This document shows positions 50,424-59,045 of a DNA stretch of 64,000 bases, piece by piece. How positions within the stretch are numbered: the stretch's first letter is position 1; each line of letters starts with the position of its first letter. The notes below the pieces were generated by a model, which worked only from the letters and a program-made list of their open reading frames with translations, was not told the origin of the DNA and searched no databases. The translations under genes and the position numbers were made by a program. Source of the stretch: CAZRCZ01 sp964598765 (lineage in GTDB: Bacteria > Sumerlaeota > Sumerlaeia > MVZB01 > JAJFLK01); NCBI GenBank assembly GCA_964598765.1, contig CAZRCZ010000003.1, positions 124,001-188,000 on the forward strand, read 5' to 3'.

Positions 50424-50484
50424 GGCGAAGAACCCTGCGCAAAATCGTAGGGATTAGGGGGAGGCGGGTCAAGGAGAAGAATTC

Positions 50485-50557
50485 AACGCAAGGCCGCGAG
50501 GGTGCGAAGACGCAAGCAGGATCCGGCAACTTCCTTGCGTCTCTGCGGCTCTGCGTT
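50485..50557. repeat. Dispersed palindromic repeat
   Basis: AACGCAAGGCCGCGAG at the left edge and CTTGCGTCTCTGCGGCTCTG followed by CGTT at the right form imperfect arms. It is the same family as the copies at 29176, 34928 and 45547, placed between the truncated protease and the YgiT-type gene. Confidence 0.75.
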
Positions 50558-50583
50558 AAAATATATGGCAATCCAACGAATGA

Positions 50584-50796
50584 TTATCCCGTCGCGGCCA
50601 AACCGCGGGCTTGCTCGTCCACGGCCCGGAGGATGGCTTGGATGGATTCGACCGCGGGTTTTTCAAAATACGGCTCGCCGCATTGTTCGCAAACCCAAGC
50701 CCTCACGTCGTCAAGAGTCAGATGGATTCCCTTTCGATCCACGTGAAAGGGGACGCTTCCCCGCTTCATTTCACCTTGGCAATGCAAACATTTCAT
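50584..50796 (-). CDS. YgiT-type zinc-finger antitoxin
   Basis: 70 residues. Two CxxC pairs (CLHCQGEMKRG and WVCEQCGEPYF) form the zinc-finger seen in MqsA/YgiT N-terminal domains; the C-terminal DNA-binding part is absent. The ATG at 50796 has AAGGAGG 8 nt upstream and overlaps the stop of the DUF4258 gene by 4 bp. The longer frame from 50829 adds no family sequence. Pairing with a DUF4258 gene is a known toxin-antitoxin-like arrangement. Confidence 0.85.
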   Translation of the reverse strand: MKCLHCQGEMKRGSVPFHVDRKGIHLTLDDVRAWVCEQCGEPYFEKPAVESIQAILRAVDEQARGLAATG

Positions 50797-51125
50797 CGTT
50801 TTGTCCTCCTTCTGAAATCGTCGGACCATTCGGCGGGTTCCGGCAGATACGCCGTGATGATGGCAAGGTAATGCTCTTTGGGCGCGCAGACGACGTGGAT
50901 CGGTCTCTTTTCGCTTTCCCGACCCAGCAAAAGCGAGCTGGGTCCCCTAGGATCATCCGGATAGTCTTCGATAATCTCTCCGCGTTCAATAATCACAGCC
51001 TCGACCTCAAGCGGGGTGATCATCCGTTCCGGCCTCGACATCTGCCGCACCGCATGGGGCAGAAATAAAATCCTTTCCTTTGCGCTCCTGCGAATCGTTT
51101 TGAGAGAATCCTCATACCCCTTCAC
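50793..51125 (-). CDS. DUF4258 domain putative toxin
   Basis: 110 residues. The family text is FLPHAVRQMSRPERMITPLEVEAVI followed by GEIIEDYPDDPRGPSSLLLG and PIHVVCAPKEHYLAIITAYLP, the DUF4258 fold related to RelE-like RNases. The HAVRQM start and the late I-T-A-Y-L-P strand are characteristic. It precedes and overlaps the YgiT-type gene. Toxicity has not been shown for this sequence; the call rests on family and gene order. Confidence 0.8.
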   Translation of the reverse strand: MKGYEDSLKTIRRSAKERILFLPHAVRQMSRPERMITPLEVEAVIIERGEIIEDYPDDPRGPSSLLLGRESEKRPIHVVCAPKEHYLAIITAYLPEPAEWSDDFRRRTKR

Positions 51126-51327
51126 AACGCCAATTTATCAAAGGCATGTCCCATCCTCCACCACTTCTTGAGGTTTTCTTCGATGGCGAAAGGATTCAGT
51201 CAATGCAAGACAACGGCGACAACGGGACAAATCGGACGTTCACCGTATTTTTAATTCAAACCGGCAAAAACCGTAGCCCGGACTGCATTCCGATTTTCCA
51301 ACTCCGTCGGGATGGCAACGCGGTTAG

Positions 51328-52398
51328 CTAACCCGATTGAGTCGCCAGCTCGCGCGCCTTGGCGATGAGCGGCGGGACGGCAGGACCGAGCGCGGCGAAA
51401 CGCTGGTCCTTCGTCTGTCCGCGAACGAAGCGGACGTAGATTTGCTCCAACACCACCGCGTTCTTGAAAAGCGCGAATGCTTCGTAGTAGCCGATCCGCG
51501 AGAGATCAAATCCCGTTTTTTCCGCGTAGCGGTTCACGATTTGTTCGCGGGTCAAAAATCCGGACATCTGCGTCGGAATCAGTCGTCGTCCGTCGCTTCC
51601 GGGAAGATGAACGTGCGCCCAATAGGTGAGCGTCGTTCCGAAGTCAATCAGCGGATCGCCGATCGTACACATTTCCCAATTAAATATTGAAGTGAACTTC
51701 CCCGGATCGTTGGGATCGGGCATGACGTTGTCGAGTTTGAAATCGTTGTGGATCAACGAGGCGGCTTGGGGCGCGGGCATTTTCTCCAGAAACCAGCGGA
51801 CCAATTCGTCAAGGTCGGAAATCTCGCGCGTCTTGGCTTTCTCCCAGCGTCCCGCCCATCCCTTGATTTGCCGCTCGACGAATCCCTCCGGCTTGCCGAA
51901 ACTTCCCAGCCCGACGGCGACGTAATCAATTTTGTGAAGCTGGGCGAGCGTGTCCACGAGCGATTCGCTGATTCTGCGGCGCAATTCGGGGTTGTCGCCC
52001 AGTTCGGCGGGCCATTCGTTGCGCAGGACGATTCCCTTTCTGCGCTCCATGACGATGAACGGCGCGCCGATGACACCCGTGTCCTCGCAAAAAAGAAAAA
52101 CGCGCGGCGCGGCGGGAAAAACCTTGTAGAGTTTGGAGAGGACCGCGTTCTCCCGTCCCATGTCGTGTGCCGTCGGCGCGACGGGACCCAACGGTGGTCG
52201 CCGCACGACGTATTCCTGCGCTCCGAACCGCGCAAGATAAGTTAAATTGGAATGGCCGCCGGGAAATTGGAAAATTTCAATCGGTCCGTCCGTGCCGGGC
52301 AACTTGCCTCGCAGATAATCGGCGAGTTTTTGATGATCGAATTCCTCGTCGGCGCGGATCGGCGCAAGTTCGGAAACGGCGTGGGATGAAGTGGCCAT
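51328..52398 (-). CDS. Phosphotransferase family protein (APH/ACAD10-like)
   Basis: 356 residues with the aminoglycoside-phosphotransferase kinase fold, of the sub-group linked to acyl-CoA dehydrogenases (ACAD10/11 N-terminus). FPGGHSNLTYLARFGAQEYV is the nucleotide-binding loop and VVRRPPLGPVAPTAHDMGRE is typical of the sub-group. The catalytic loop IHNDFKLDNVM keeps the Asp. The metal-binding Asp of the usual I/V-D-W-E motif is replaced by Asn (SIFNWEMCTIGDPLIDFG). It may therefore be weakened or altered. No acyl-CoA dehydrogenase gene is adjacent. Confidence 0.87.
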   Translation of the reverse strand: MATSSHAVSELAPIRADEEFDHQKLADYLRGKLPGTDGPIEIFQFPGGHSNLTYLARFGAQEYVVRRPPLGPVAPTAHDMGRENAVLSKLYKVFPAAPRVFLFCEDTGVIGAPFIVMERRKGIVLRNEWPAELGDNPELRRRISESLVDTLAQLHKIDYVAVGLGSFGKPEGFVERQIKGWAGRWEKAKTREISDLDELVRWFLEKMPAPQAASLIHNDFKLDNVMPDPNDPGKFTSIFNWEMCTIGDPLIDFGTTLTYWAHVHLPGSDGRRLIPTQMSGFLTREQIVNRYAEKTGFDLSRIGYYEAFALFKNAVVLEQIYVRFVRGQTKDQRFAALGPAVPPLIAKARELATQSG

Positions 52399-52435
52399 AA
52401 TCAGCTTTTCCTGATTCAGAACGATAAGCCAGATG

Positions 52436-53179
52436 TTAGACCGTCACGGAGAGGAAATCCATAGAGGATCGCCTCTTCGGCATTTCGTCCCATGTCCTTC
52501 CCTCAAGAAGGCGTCCCCTAGATTTTTTGCGAGTTCCACCCCACTGCTTGAAAAAGAACGGCACATCGGCATCCCTGCATTGATCCCGAATATCCAAGGC
52601 CCATTGAGATTTCATCGGTCGCGCGCCGGGACCGGATTCTCCTCCCACAATCACCCAGTCCATCCCTTTCAGATTCAAATCGGGCAAGCAACCGATCAAC
52701 GGCTCCAAGGAGAGAAACTTGACTTGCGCGGATGATTTCCGGAGATGATCAATTCGGAAAGTGTAGTCGGAATTTTCCACGCTGACACCCATCCAGATGT
52801 GGGGGGACCAAGGCAATTTGGAATCCAGTTCCAAAAGTCGCTCGGATCGCTTGGTTAAAATCTGATACTGATGCCAAGTGGCTTGATTCATGACGTCAAA
52901 GATGCGCATGATGAAATCCAAGGGAACTTTTTCGTGAAAGAGGTCGCTCATGGAATTGACAAAAATGGTTCGCGGTTTCCTCCAATGCAACGGAATTTCC
53001 AGCGCGCGTTCGTGAAGCGTCGTCTTGAAACCATTCGTATAATTGGGTTGCCCCATCCGTTGAAGTCGCTTGGCAAGCCTCTCGGCGTAGCAATGCTTGC
53101 ATCCGGGGCTGATCTTGGAGCAACCGGTAACCGGATTCCACGTCGCTTCGGTCCATTCGATGGAGGATTTGTTCGCCAT
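52436..53179 (-). CDS. DUF5131 (phage Gp37/Gp68-like) three-Cys protein
   Basis: About 247 residues. The N-terminus reads SSIEWTEATWNPVTGCSKIS then PGCKHCYAERLAKRLQ, with Cys20, Cys27 and Cys30 in a C-x6-C-x2-C pattern. Other family marks are IFVNSMSDLFHEKVP, YQILTKRSERL, WMGVSVENSDY, FLSLEPLIGCLPDL, WVIVGGESGPGARPM and PFFFKQWGG. The Cys cluster suggests an iron-sulfur or zinc site, possibly radical-SAM-like (inference). It starts 4 bp after the tcmP gene, the usual partner. Biochemical function is not known. Confidence 0.9.
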   Translation of the reverse strand: MANKSSIEWTEATWNPVTGCSKISPGCKHCYAERLAKRLQRMGQPNYTNGFKTTLHERALEIPLHWRKPRTIFVNSMSDLFHEKVPLDFIMRIFDVMNQATWHQYQILTKRSERLLELDSKLPWSPHIWMGVSVENSDYTFRIDHLRKSSAQVKFLSLEPLIGCLPDLNLKGMDWVIVGGESGPGARPMKSQWALDIRDQCRDADVPFFFKQWGGTRKKSRGRLLEGRTWDEMPKRRSSMDFLSVTV

Positions 53180-53183
53180 AATT

Positions 53184-54062
53184 CTAGTGCCGTAATATAT
53201 GGTCCGCGATCCTGACAGCAATCGTTGATCCCTTGGGATTACCTGCGGCAAAGCAAAAAAGGTAAAGGGGATTGTTTCTTGAATTTCGAAGCGTCAAGGG
53301 CTTGGGGGCTACACCGGAGAAAACTGTCATAAGTCTCGCGTTGAAATAATCGCCGATGGCCTTAAAATCACCCACCTTTTCGGTGCTTTCTCGAGTGCCG
53401 AATAATTCATCCTTCTCCTTTCGACTGTAAAAAACATCGTACCATTCCGTGTCGCCAAATAGAAGGTCGAGGCGTCTTCTTCGCGCGGGGGTTATTTGTC
53501 CATCCCTCCGCAACAAACGCATAACGCCAATGCCAAGTGGAAAGAGGATCCAAAGGTCAATGGCTTGCGTTTTGGCGATGGCCTTGATGGTTTCCCATTC
53601 GATTTGCATTCCATAAGGATCCAAGAAAAGCACCGCTCGGCGATCTCCCCACGGCTCTTTGCAAATGCGCAAAATGTAGTGATTGGCCTCTTCATTAACC
53701 GGATCGATCCTCGACGCCAAAAGCTGAGATGCCGCTTTCAATTTCAGAAGCTCACGGTGCCTCTTTTCACTTTTTTCAATGAAAATGTATCTCGAAAATC
53801 TAGGCTCAATTTGCAGAGCGATTCGGGCCGAACCGTCCAGAAAACCCTTTGTTCCAGCAAACTCAGAGAACGCCAATTCAGGTTGAGAATCATGGCGTCT
53901 CGGTGAGCGGTAGCCGGTTCCGGCAAAAGCGTCGATGTAGATCAGCTGAAATCTTGTGTTCTTCATGGCATGGACGTAAGCGTCCAAATACTTGCGGAGC
54001 CGTTGAAGCTTGTCAGTCGTCCAATCGCCGCCGAAAGTGTGAGAGTAAACCGCTTCGCTCAT
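53184..54062 (-). CDS. tcmP: Three-Cys-motif partner protein TcmP
   Basis: About 292 residues. FGGDWTTDKLQRLRKYLDAY is the usual N-terminus, followed by LIYIDAFAGTGYRS (44-53), a DxFxGxG loop as in Rossmann-fold methyltransferases, and RAVLFLDPYGMQIEWETI, resembling a DPPY motif. A late region has YFNARLMTVF and PLYLFCFAAGNPKG. It is probably a nucleic-acid-related enzyme or binding protein, but activity is unproven. It forms a two-gene unit with the DUF5131 gene. The ATG at 54062 is preferred over a GTG at 54068. The pair looks laterally acquired: it is found sporadically and often with phage. Confidence 0.88.
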   Translation of the reverse strand: MSEAVYSHTFGGDWTTDKLQRLRKYLDAYVHAMKNTRFQLIYIDAFAGTGYRSPRRHDSQPELAFSEFAGTKGFLDGSARIALQIEPRFSRYIFIEKSEKRHRELLKLKAASQLLASRIDPVNEEANHYILRICKEPWGDRRAVLFLDPYGMQIEWETIKAIAKTQAIDLWILFPLGIGVMRLLRRDGQITPARRRRLDLLFGDTEWYDVFYSRKEKDELFGTRESTEKVGDFKAIGDYFNARLMTVFSGVAPKPLTLRNSRNNPLYLFCFAAGNPKGSTIAVRIADHILRH

Positions 54063-54130
54063 TGCCACACAACGATGATCAACATCCTAATCCATACCCA
54101 CAAGGCAAGGGCTTTATCAATGGTAAAGCC

Positions 54131-55348
54131 TTACAGCTTCAGCCCCATCGATTCCATTGTTTTGCGGGCGGATTTGGCTTCTTCGCTTTCGGGATTGTTC
54201 TGCACGATTTTGCGGTAATACTGTCCGGCGGCGGGGGAATCGCCCCGCGCGATCTCAACCCGCGCCAAACCATCCAGCGTTTTGGGATTGGAGGGATTGA
54301 TCCCCTCGGCGACCTTGAAATAACGCTCGGCTTGATCGAAGAGGTCTTTGGAAGCTTGGCGGTCGCCTCCCTGCTTCTTCCGGCCCAGCATGTAATAAGT
54401 CCATCCCAAGTCGTATGCGAGCGTTTCGTTTTTCGCGTCGTGCTTGAGAGCTTCCTCGTAGTCGGTCCGCGCGTCCTCGTATTTGTTGTCGCGCGAGTGG
54501 GCGTCGCCCTGCTGGCCGTAAACTTTCGCCAGAAGTTGTTCTTTCTCCGGACCGTCCTTCACGAGTTGGGCTTTTTCAAGAGCCTGCGCGAAAAGATTTT
54601 GCCTCAGATAATCCTGCGCCTGATCCAGAAGCGCCTGATCCTGTTTTCCCATCGCTTCGGCGGGCTTGGCCGCTTCCTTGGATTCTTTCTTCTCGCCAAA
54701 CGGATTTTTTCCGGAATAAGCAATCCATCCCACGCCCGCCAGCGCAAGAACGAGCGCGACAACGCCAACGATGCCGAAAATTCCCAGCGGAACACCTTCG
54801 CGTCGGGTTTCGACTTGAAACGCCGAGCGCGACCGAATCGGCGCAGTTTGCGGACGCGGAGCTTCCCCCTGCGACGGCGGCCTTGCCCGCTCCGGACGGT
54901 CGGCGCGCGACATGGGCGAAGATTCCCCCTTCGGTCTTCGCTCCGGCATTTCGGTTCGAATTTCCTCGATTTCCGGCTTTTCCAACGGCGTCATGCGCGC
55001 CGGCTCCAAGAGCGGCGGACGGGACGCGGCTCGCGGTCGAACCATCGTCGGCCCCGGTCCCTCGGATCCGGCTCCCCCCTTCATTTTGAGCGCGGCGACA
55101 AGCATCCCGCGCAAATCCTCCCGCATCGGAGCCAGCGCGGAGGCGGCCCGCAAATTGGCGACGGCCTCGCGCGGTTTTCCGTCGGCCAACCCCTTTTTCG
55201 CCCGTTCAATGAGCGCATTGACGTCCAAGTTCGAGGATGGTTCTTTGGATGGATTCCGGGATTCGTTCGGCAACAAAGTCAACTTGAGATACCCCCGGTC
55301 GGAGAGATATTCCGCTTTCCTTGTATCGCAAATTTGTTCCGCGCGCAA
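54131..55348 (-). CDS. Membrane-anchored TPR protein with Pro-rich cytoplasmic region
   Basis: About 405 residues, start uncertain. An N-terminal helical region (LIERAKKGLADGKPREAVAN) resembles one TPR; a long Pro/Arg-rich stretch (about 90-175) leads to a single membrane segment (IFGIVGVVALVLALAGVGWIA). The C-terminal half is TPR (LLDQAQDYLRQNLFAQALEK, KYEDARTDYEEALKHD, LDGLARVEIARGDSPAAGQY). No ATG start is obvious; TTG codons at 55348 or 55282 (GGGGG upstream) are candidates. Role unknown; probably a scaffold. Repetitive N-terminal sequence makes the start boundary unsure. Confidence 0.75.
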   Translation of the reverse strand: MRAEQICDTRKAEYLSDRGYLKLTLLPNESRNPSKEPSSNLDVNALIERAKKGLADGKPREAVANLRAASALAPMREDLRGMLVAALKMKGGAGSEGPGPTMVRPRAASRPPLLEPARMTPLEKPEIEEIRTEMPERRPKGESSPMSRADRPERARPPSQGEAPRPQTAPIRSRSAFQVETRREGVPLGIFGIVGVVALVLALAGVGWIAYSGKNPFGEKKESKEAAKPAEAMGKQDQALLDQAQDYLRQNLFAQALEKAQLVKDGPEKEQLLAKVYGQQGDAHSRDNKYEDARTDYEEALKHDAKNETLAYDLGWTYYMLGRKKQGGDRQASKDLFDQAERYFKVAEGINPSNPKTLDGLARVEIARGDSPAAGQYYRKIVQNNPESEEAKSARKTMESMGLKL

Positions 55349-55531
55349 CTTTTTCCGACGGATGTTTGGGATGATTTTGGTGAGGACCCAATTTTGTTTT
55401 CACCGCGCAACGAATCAAACGCATCATCTTGGCGGTAGGTTTCGAACCCGATCCCATTTTGCTTTATTGACTCCATGCGCCGAATTTAGGAGTTTTGATC
55501 GGAATTTGCATGATTTACCCGAGGTGAACTT

Positions 55532-56884
55532 ATGATTCGTCGTCGTTTCGTTTTTCTCCTTTTCGGACTCTTCGCTTTTGCGCGGGTTGTTTCCGCCGGC
55601 GAATTAATCTTGGCCGGACCGATGGTCGGCCATGTTTCGGATTCGACCGCGTCGGTCTGGTTACGCGCCGAAGACGGCTCTTCCATTTCCGCTCAAGCGC
55701 ATCAAGGGACCGATCCGGCTAAAGCCGCCAAGATTGAAAATCTCGGAGAAGGATTCTATCTCGCCCGATTCGAAGGATTGAAACCGGAAACCCCAACCGA
55801 AGCCACAATTGACTTGGAACGCGAGCGAAAAGTTTCGGACAAGGTGAGCTTCAAAACCGCGCCGATTCCCTCCGCCACCGGAATGATCAAAATCGCCTTT
55901 GGTTCTTGTAGCAAGGACGCGCAGTTCAAGCGCGTTCCGGTCTTCGAGGCGATCTCCGATGAAAAACCGGACGCCGCATTCTTCATCGGCGACAATTCCT
56001 ATTTTATTGTCGGCGATCAGGGAAGCGACACGTGGGGGACAACCGGATCAGTCGGTGATTGGACATCGCCACAATTGATGCTCGCCCGCCACATGCAAAC
56101 TCGCACCAATCCCGATCTCCAGCGATTGATCCACACGATTCCCTGCTACGCCGTATGGGACGATCACGATTACGGCTCGAACGACACCGACCGCGAATTT
56201 CCGCTGAAAAAAGATTCGCTCCGCATCTTCAGGGAGATTTGGGCGAATCCTTCCTATGGCGCGTCCGAAATTCCGGGAATTTTCAGTTCCTTCCGTTTCG
56301 GTCCCGCCGAATTCTTCCTGATGGATGACCGCTACAACAAATACACCGCCGCCGGATCGCATCCCAGCGTCAAACCGGAGGAGGCCGTGATTTGGGGCGA
56401 CCCGCAACTGCAATGGCTCATGACGGGACTTAAGGCGAGCAAGGCTCCGGTTAAATTCATCGTCAACGGAACGCAGGTGCTTTCGCAGACCAAAAGCGGC
56501 GAGGGACATTTTCAAGAAGCCAAGCTGGAGCGGGAAAAACTATTCACTTTCCTGAAGGAGAACAAGATCGGCGGCGTGATTTTCCTGACCGGCGACCGGC
56601 ATTACAGCGAGGTCAACCGTCTGGGGCAACAGGGCGGCCCCGATCTCTTGGAATTCACCAGTTCGCCGATTTGCCAGAATGAGAAAGTTCGACCCTTGGA
56701 AGTGAAACATCCCACGCAACTTTGGGGCGTTCGCGGCGATTCCTACGGACTGGCCACGGTGGAAATCGAAAAAGAAGGCAAGGGAATGATCCGTCTTGAA
56801 ACTAGGGACGCCCAAAATCACGTTCCCCTCGTGGCGGGGCTACGGTGCGTGACGAATTGGGAATTGCGAAAGTTAAACTATTAA
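55532..56884 (+). CDS. PhoD-like alkaline phosphatase/phosphodiesterase
   Basis: 450 residues with a signal peptide (FVFLLFGLFAFARVVSA). A short beta-sandwich domain (VGHVSDSTASVWLRAEDGSS) precedes the metallophosphatase. Metal-binding stretches are FGSCSKDAQFKRVPVF, AAFFIGDNSYF, YAVWDDHDYGSNDTDREF, and FLTGDRHYSEVN; FLMDDRYNKY lies between. It probably hydrolyses phosphate mono- or diesters outside the inner membrane. The ATG is preceded by GAGG at about 9 nt. Its 3' end sequence recurs imperfectly after the ClC gene. Confidence 0.88.
   Translation: MIRRRFVFLLFGLFAFARVVSAGELILAGPMVGHVSDSTASVWLRAEDGSSISAQAHQGTDPAKAAKIENLGEGFYLARFEGLKPETPTEATIDLERERKVSDKVSFKTAPIPSATGMIKIAFGSCSKDAQFKRVPVFEAISDEKPDAAFFIGDNSYFIVGDQGSDTWGTTGSVGDWTSPQLMLARHMQTRTNPDLQRLIHTIPCYAVWDDHDYGSNDTDREFPLKKDSLRIFREIWANPSYGASEIPGIFSSFRFGPAEFFLMDDRYNKYTAAGSHPSVKPEEAVIWGDPQLQWLMTGLKASKAPVKFIVNGTQVLSQTKSGEGHFQEAKLEREKLFTFLKENKIGGVIFLTGDRHYSEVNRLGQQGGPDLLEFTSSPICQNEKVRPLEVKHPTQLWGVRGDSYGLATVEIEKEGKGMIRLETRDAQNHVPLVAGLRCVTNWELRKLNY
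56844..56871. repeat. Direct repeat flanking clc gene, left copy
   Basis: GGTGCGTGACGAATTGGGAA then TTGCGAAA, at the end of the PhoD-like gene, matches 58779-58806 with three or so changes. The copies flank the ClC channel gene. Confidence 0.6.
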
Positions 56885-56939
56885 GAAACAAAAATCGGGG
56901 GACCCCTCACCGGAGGGAATATTTTCCGACGATTGTCGC

Positions 56940-58733
56940 ATGACAGGAAAATCCAAGGTAAACAATCAATCCATCGGAGCTGACGAAGCCTTTTCTGGGC
57001 GTCTTTTCCTTTGGTGCGTCTTTCTCGGCATCATGGCCGGCTTGGGGGCCATTGCTTTCTACACGGCTCTGGGCACCGTGTCCCATTTTCTTGTGGATAG
57101 GGTGAGTGGTTTCCACGCCATCTCCCCTGCCCACGAACCTGAATTGTTTCGCCCCAGTTCCACTCCATTCCGCCCGCTGATCATTCTTATCATTCCCGCG
57201 ATTGGAGGTCTCGCAAGCGGGTGGATCGCCTACAGATTTGCTCCCGAGACGGCGGGACATGGAACAGACGCCTCCATCGAGGCTTACCACTTTCACGGCG
57301 GGCGAATTCGCGCGCGTGTCCCGTTGGTGAAGTCAATTACGTCCGCATTGACCATCGGATCGGGCGGATCAGCCGGAGCTGAAGGTCCCATTACGCAAAT
57401 TGGCGCCGGAATCGGATCGTCGCTGGCCGATCACTTCAATCTTTCGATGGCGATCCGCAGGCGACTGATGGCGGCCGGGATGGCCGCAGGGATCGCGGCC
57501 ATTTTTAGGGCGCCGCTGGCCGGAGCCGTTTTTGCCTCCGAAGTTCTCTATGAGGGAATGGATATCGAGCATGAGATTCTGGTTCCGGCCTTTATCTCAT
57601 CGGTGACGGCTTACAGCGTCTTTGCCTTCGCCTTCGGTTGGGATCCCTTATTTGCAATGCCGGAATTCGTTTTTGACAATCCCGCGCGACTACTCATTTA
57701 TTTCCTCCTCGCGCTGATCGAGGGAGGCGCGGCGGTCATTTTTATTCGACTGTTCGATGCCGTTCATGATGCCTTCGCTCGACTCAAGATGCCATTCTAC
57801 TGGAAGCCCGCGTTGGGAGGCGCCATTGTTGGCTTGCTCGGTTGTTTTTTTCCCCAAGCACTTGGCACGGGATACGGTTTAATACAGGAGGCTTTTCTTC
57901 ATGACCTAGGATGGTCTTTCCTGACAGTGGCGATCTTGGCAAAAATGGCCTCGACCTCTTTCTCAATAGGTTCGGGCGGAAGCGGAGGGTTGTTCGGCCC
58001 TTCGCTTGTCATCGGATGCATGATTGGCCGCCTTGTCGGTCAAGGGGGAGCATGGTGCTTTCCTTTTTTGAACATTCATGGTGGGTCTTTCGCCTTGGTC
58101 GGGATGGTTGGATTTCTTTCGGCCGCAACCAATTGTCCCGTTTCCGCTCTTTTATTTGCCGGCGAGATTACGGGAAACTACCGACTGATTGTTCCTTCCA
58201 TGTTGGTGTGTGTCACCTCCTACGCCATTACCCGCCGGCATTCTCTCTACAGGTCCCAAGTGCGCTCGCGACTCCACGCGCCGGCGAACATTAAATCCAT
58301 GATGACTGAAGTCTTGAAATCCATTTCGGTGGAATGGACCGTCGAAACTCTAAGATTACGAACCCCTCATGTCATCCCCGATACATCCTCCCTAGCGGCG
58401 GTCATGGATAAATACAAGGATTCCGACGAAGTGCTGTTCCCCGTGACCGATTCCGGGGGGTCGCTGTGCGGAGTCGTTGAAGCAAGAGATCTGCGCCGAT
58501 TGTTGACCGAGGCCGGCTCTCTTGACGGATTGATCGTCCACGATTTATCCATCAAGCCTGTGACGGTGATTCCTTCCGATTCGCTTTACGACGTGATTCA
58601 GGCGATTCAACTCCATGACCGGTCGGGGGTGATCGTTGTTGAGGAACCTCCTTCAGGGGGAATTATCGCGATCATAGACCCGTCAACAGTTGCCGCCGCA
58701 TATAATCAGGTCTTGGCAAAAAAGGAGGTCTGA
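56940..58733 (+). CDS. ClC-family chloride channel/antiporter with CBS domains
   Basis: 597 residues in the inner membrane. The membrane part (about 20-430) has GSGGSAGAEGPITQIGAG, the ion-path motif with the gating Glu, FRAPLAGAVFASEVLYEG, and GSGGSGGLFGPSLVIG as the GxFxP motif. Two CBS domains follow (about 455-597; VIPDTSSLAAVMDKYKDSDE, VTVIPSDSLYDVIQAIQLHD) and may sense adenine nucleotides. It exchanges chloride, perhaps for protons. The ATG at 56940 lies 55 bp after the PhoD-like gene. Confidence 0.93.
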   Translation: MTGKSKVNNQSIGADEAFSGRLFLWCVFLGIMAGLGAIAFYTALGTVSHFLVDRVSGFHAISPAHEPELFRPSSTPFRPLIILIIPAIGGLASGWIAYRFAPETAGHGTDASIEAYHFHGGRIRARVPLVKSITSALTIGSGGSAGAEGPITQIGAGIGSSLADHFNLSMAIRRRLMAAGMAAGIAAIFRAPLAGAVFASEVLYEGMDIEHEILVPAFISSVTAYSVFAFAFGWDPLFAMPEFVFDNPARLLIYFLLALIEGGAAVIFIRLFDAVHDAFARLKMPFYWKPALGGAIVGLLGCFFPQALGTGYGLIQEAFLHDLGWSFLTVAILAKMASTSFSIGSGGSGGLFGPSLVIGCMIGRLVGQGGAWCFPFLNIHGGSFALVGMVGFLSAATNCPVSALLFAGEITGNYRLIVPSMLVCVTSYAITRRHSLYRSQVRSRLHAPANIKSMMTEVLKSISVEWTVETLRLRTPHVIPDTSSLAAVMDKYKDSDEVLFPVTDSGGSLCGVVEARDLRRLLTEAGSLDGLIVHDLSIKPVTVIPSDSLYDVIQAIQLHDRSGVIVVEEPPSGGIIAIIDPSTVAAAYNQVLAKKEV

Positions 58734-58778
58734 ATTTCCCGATCCGCCCCAATCACTTTCCCATCGCCACAGACTTTC

Positions 58779-58807
58779 GGTGCATGCCGAATTGGGAATT
58801 GTGAAAA
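58779..58807. repeat. Direct repeat flanking clc gene, right copy
   Basis: GGTGCATGCCGAATTGGGAA then TTGTGAAAA repeats the end of the PhoD-like gene (56844-56871). It begins the 541-bp gap 58734-59274. Confidence 0.6.
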
Positions 58808-58829
58808 TGAAATAATAGCTTCGACCGGA

Positions 58830-58865
58830 ATTCAACGCGAAGCCGCGAAGCCGCGAAGACGCAAG
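58830..58865. repeat. Dispersed repeat, one arm
   Basis: TTCAACGCGAAGCCGCGAAG continuing into CCGCGAAGACGCAAGG is one arm of the dispersed family; CCTTGCGCCTCTGCAT at about 58959 could be a distant opposite arm. The rest of the 58734-59274 gap, apart from the flavodoxin-like remnant, shows no gene. Confidence 0.6.
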
Positions 58866-59045
58866 GACGTGGAGCGGACACCTCGGAAAGTTTGAGAATT
58901 GCAATTTCGATGTTTCTCAACGCGCTCATCTTTTTAGGGGAGGAGGAAGGGTTAGGGATCCTTGCGCCTCTGCATTTCATTATCTTCGCGCGCCTTTATG
59001 TCTCGGCGCTGAATCTTCCGTTTCTTTTTGCGGTAATCGTTCCCC

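Noticed and set aside
51146..51331. 61-codon plus-strand ORF in the gap between the DUF4258 and phosphotransferase genes
   Set aside because: No ribosome-binding site or family resemblance; the surrounding 202 bp look like decayed repeat sequence.
53849..55438. 529-codon plus-strand ORF
   Set aside because: It spans the antisense of the TPR gene and the start of tcmP, and has no recognisable domain.
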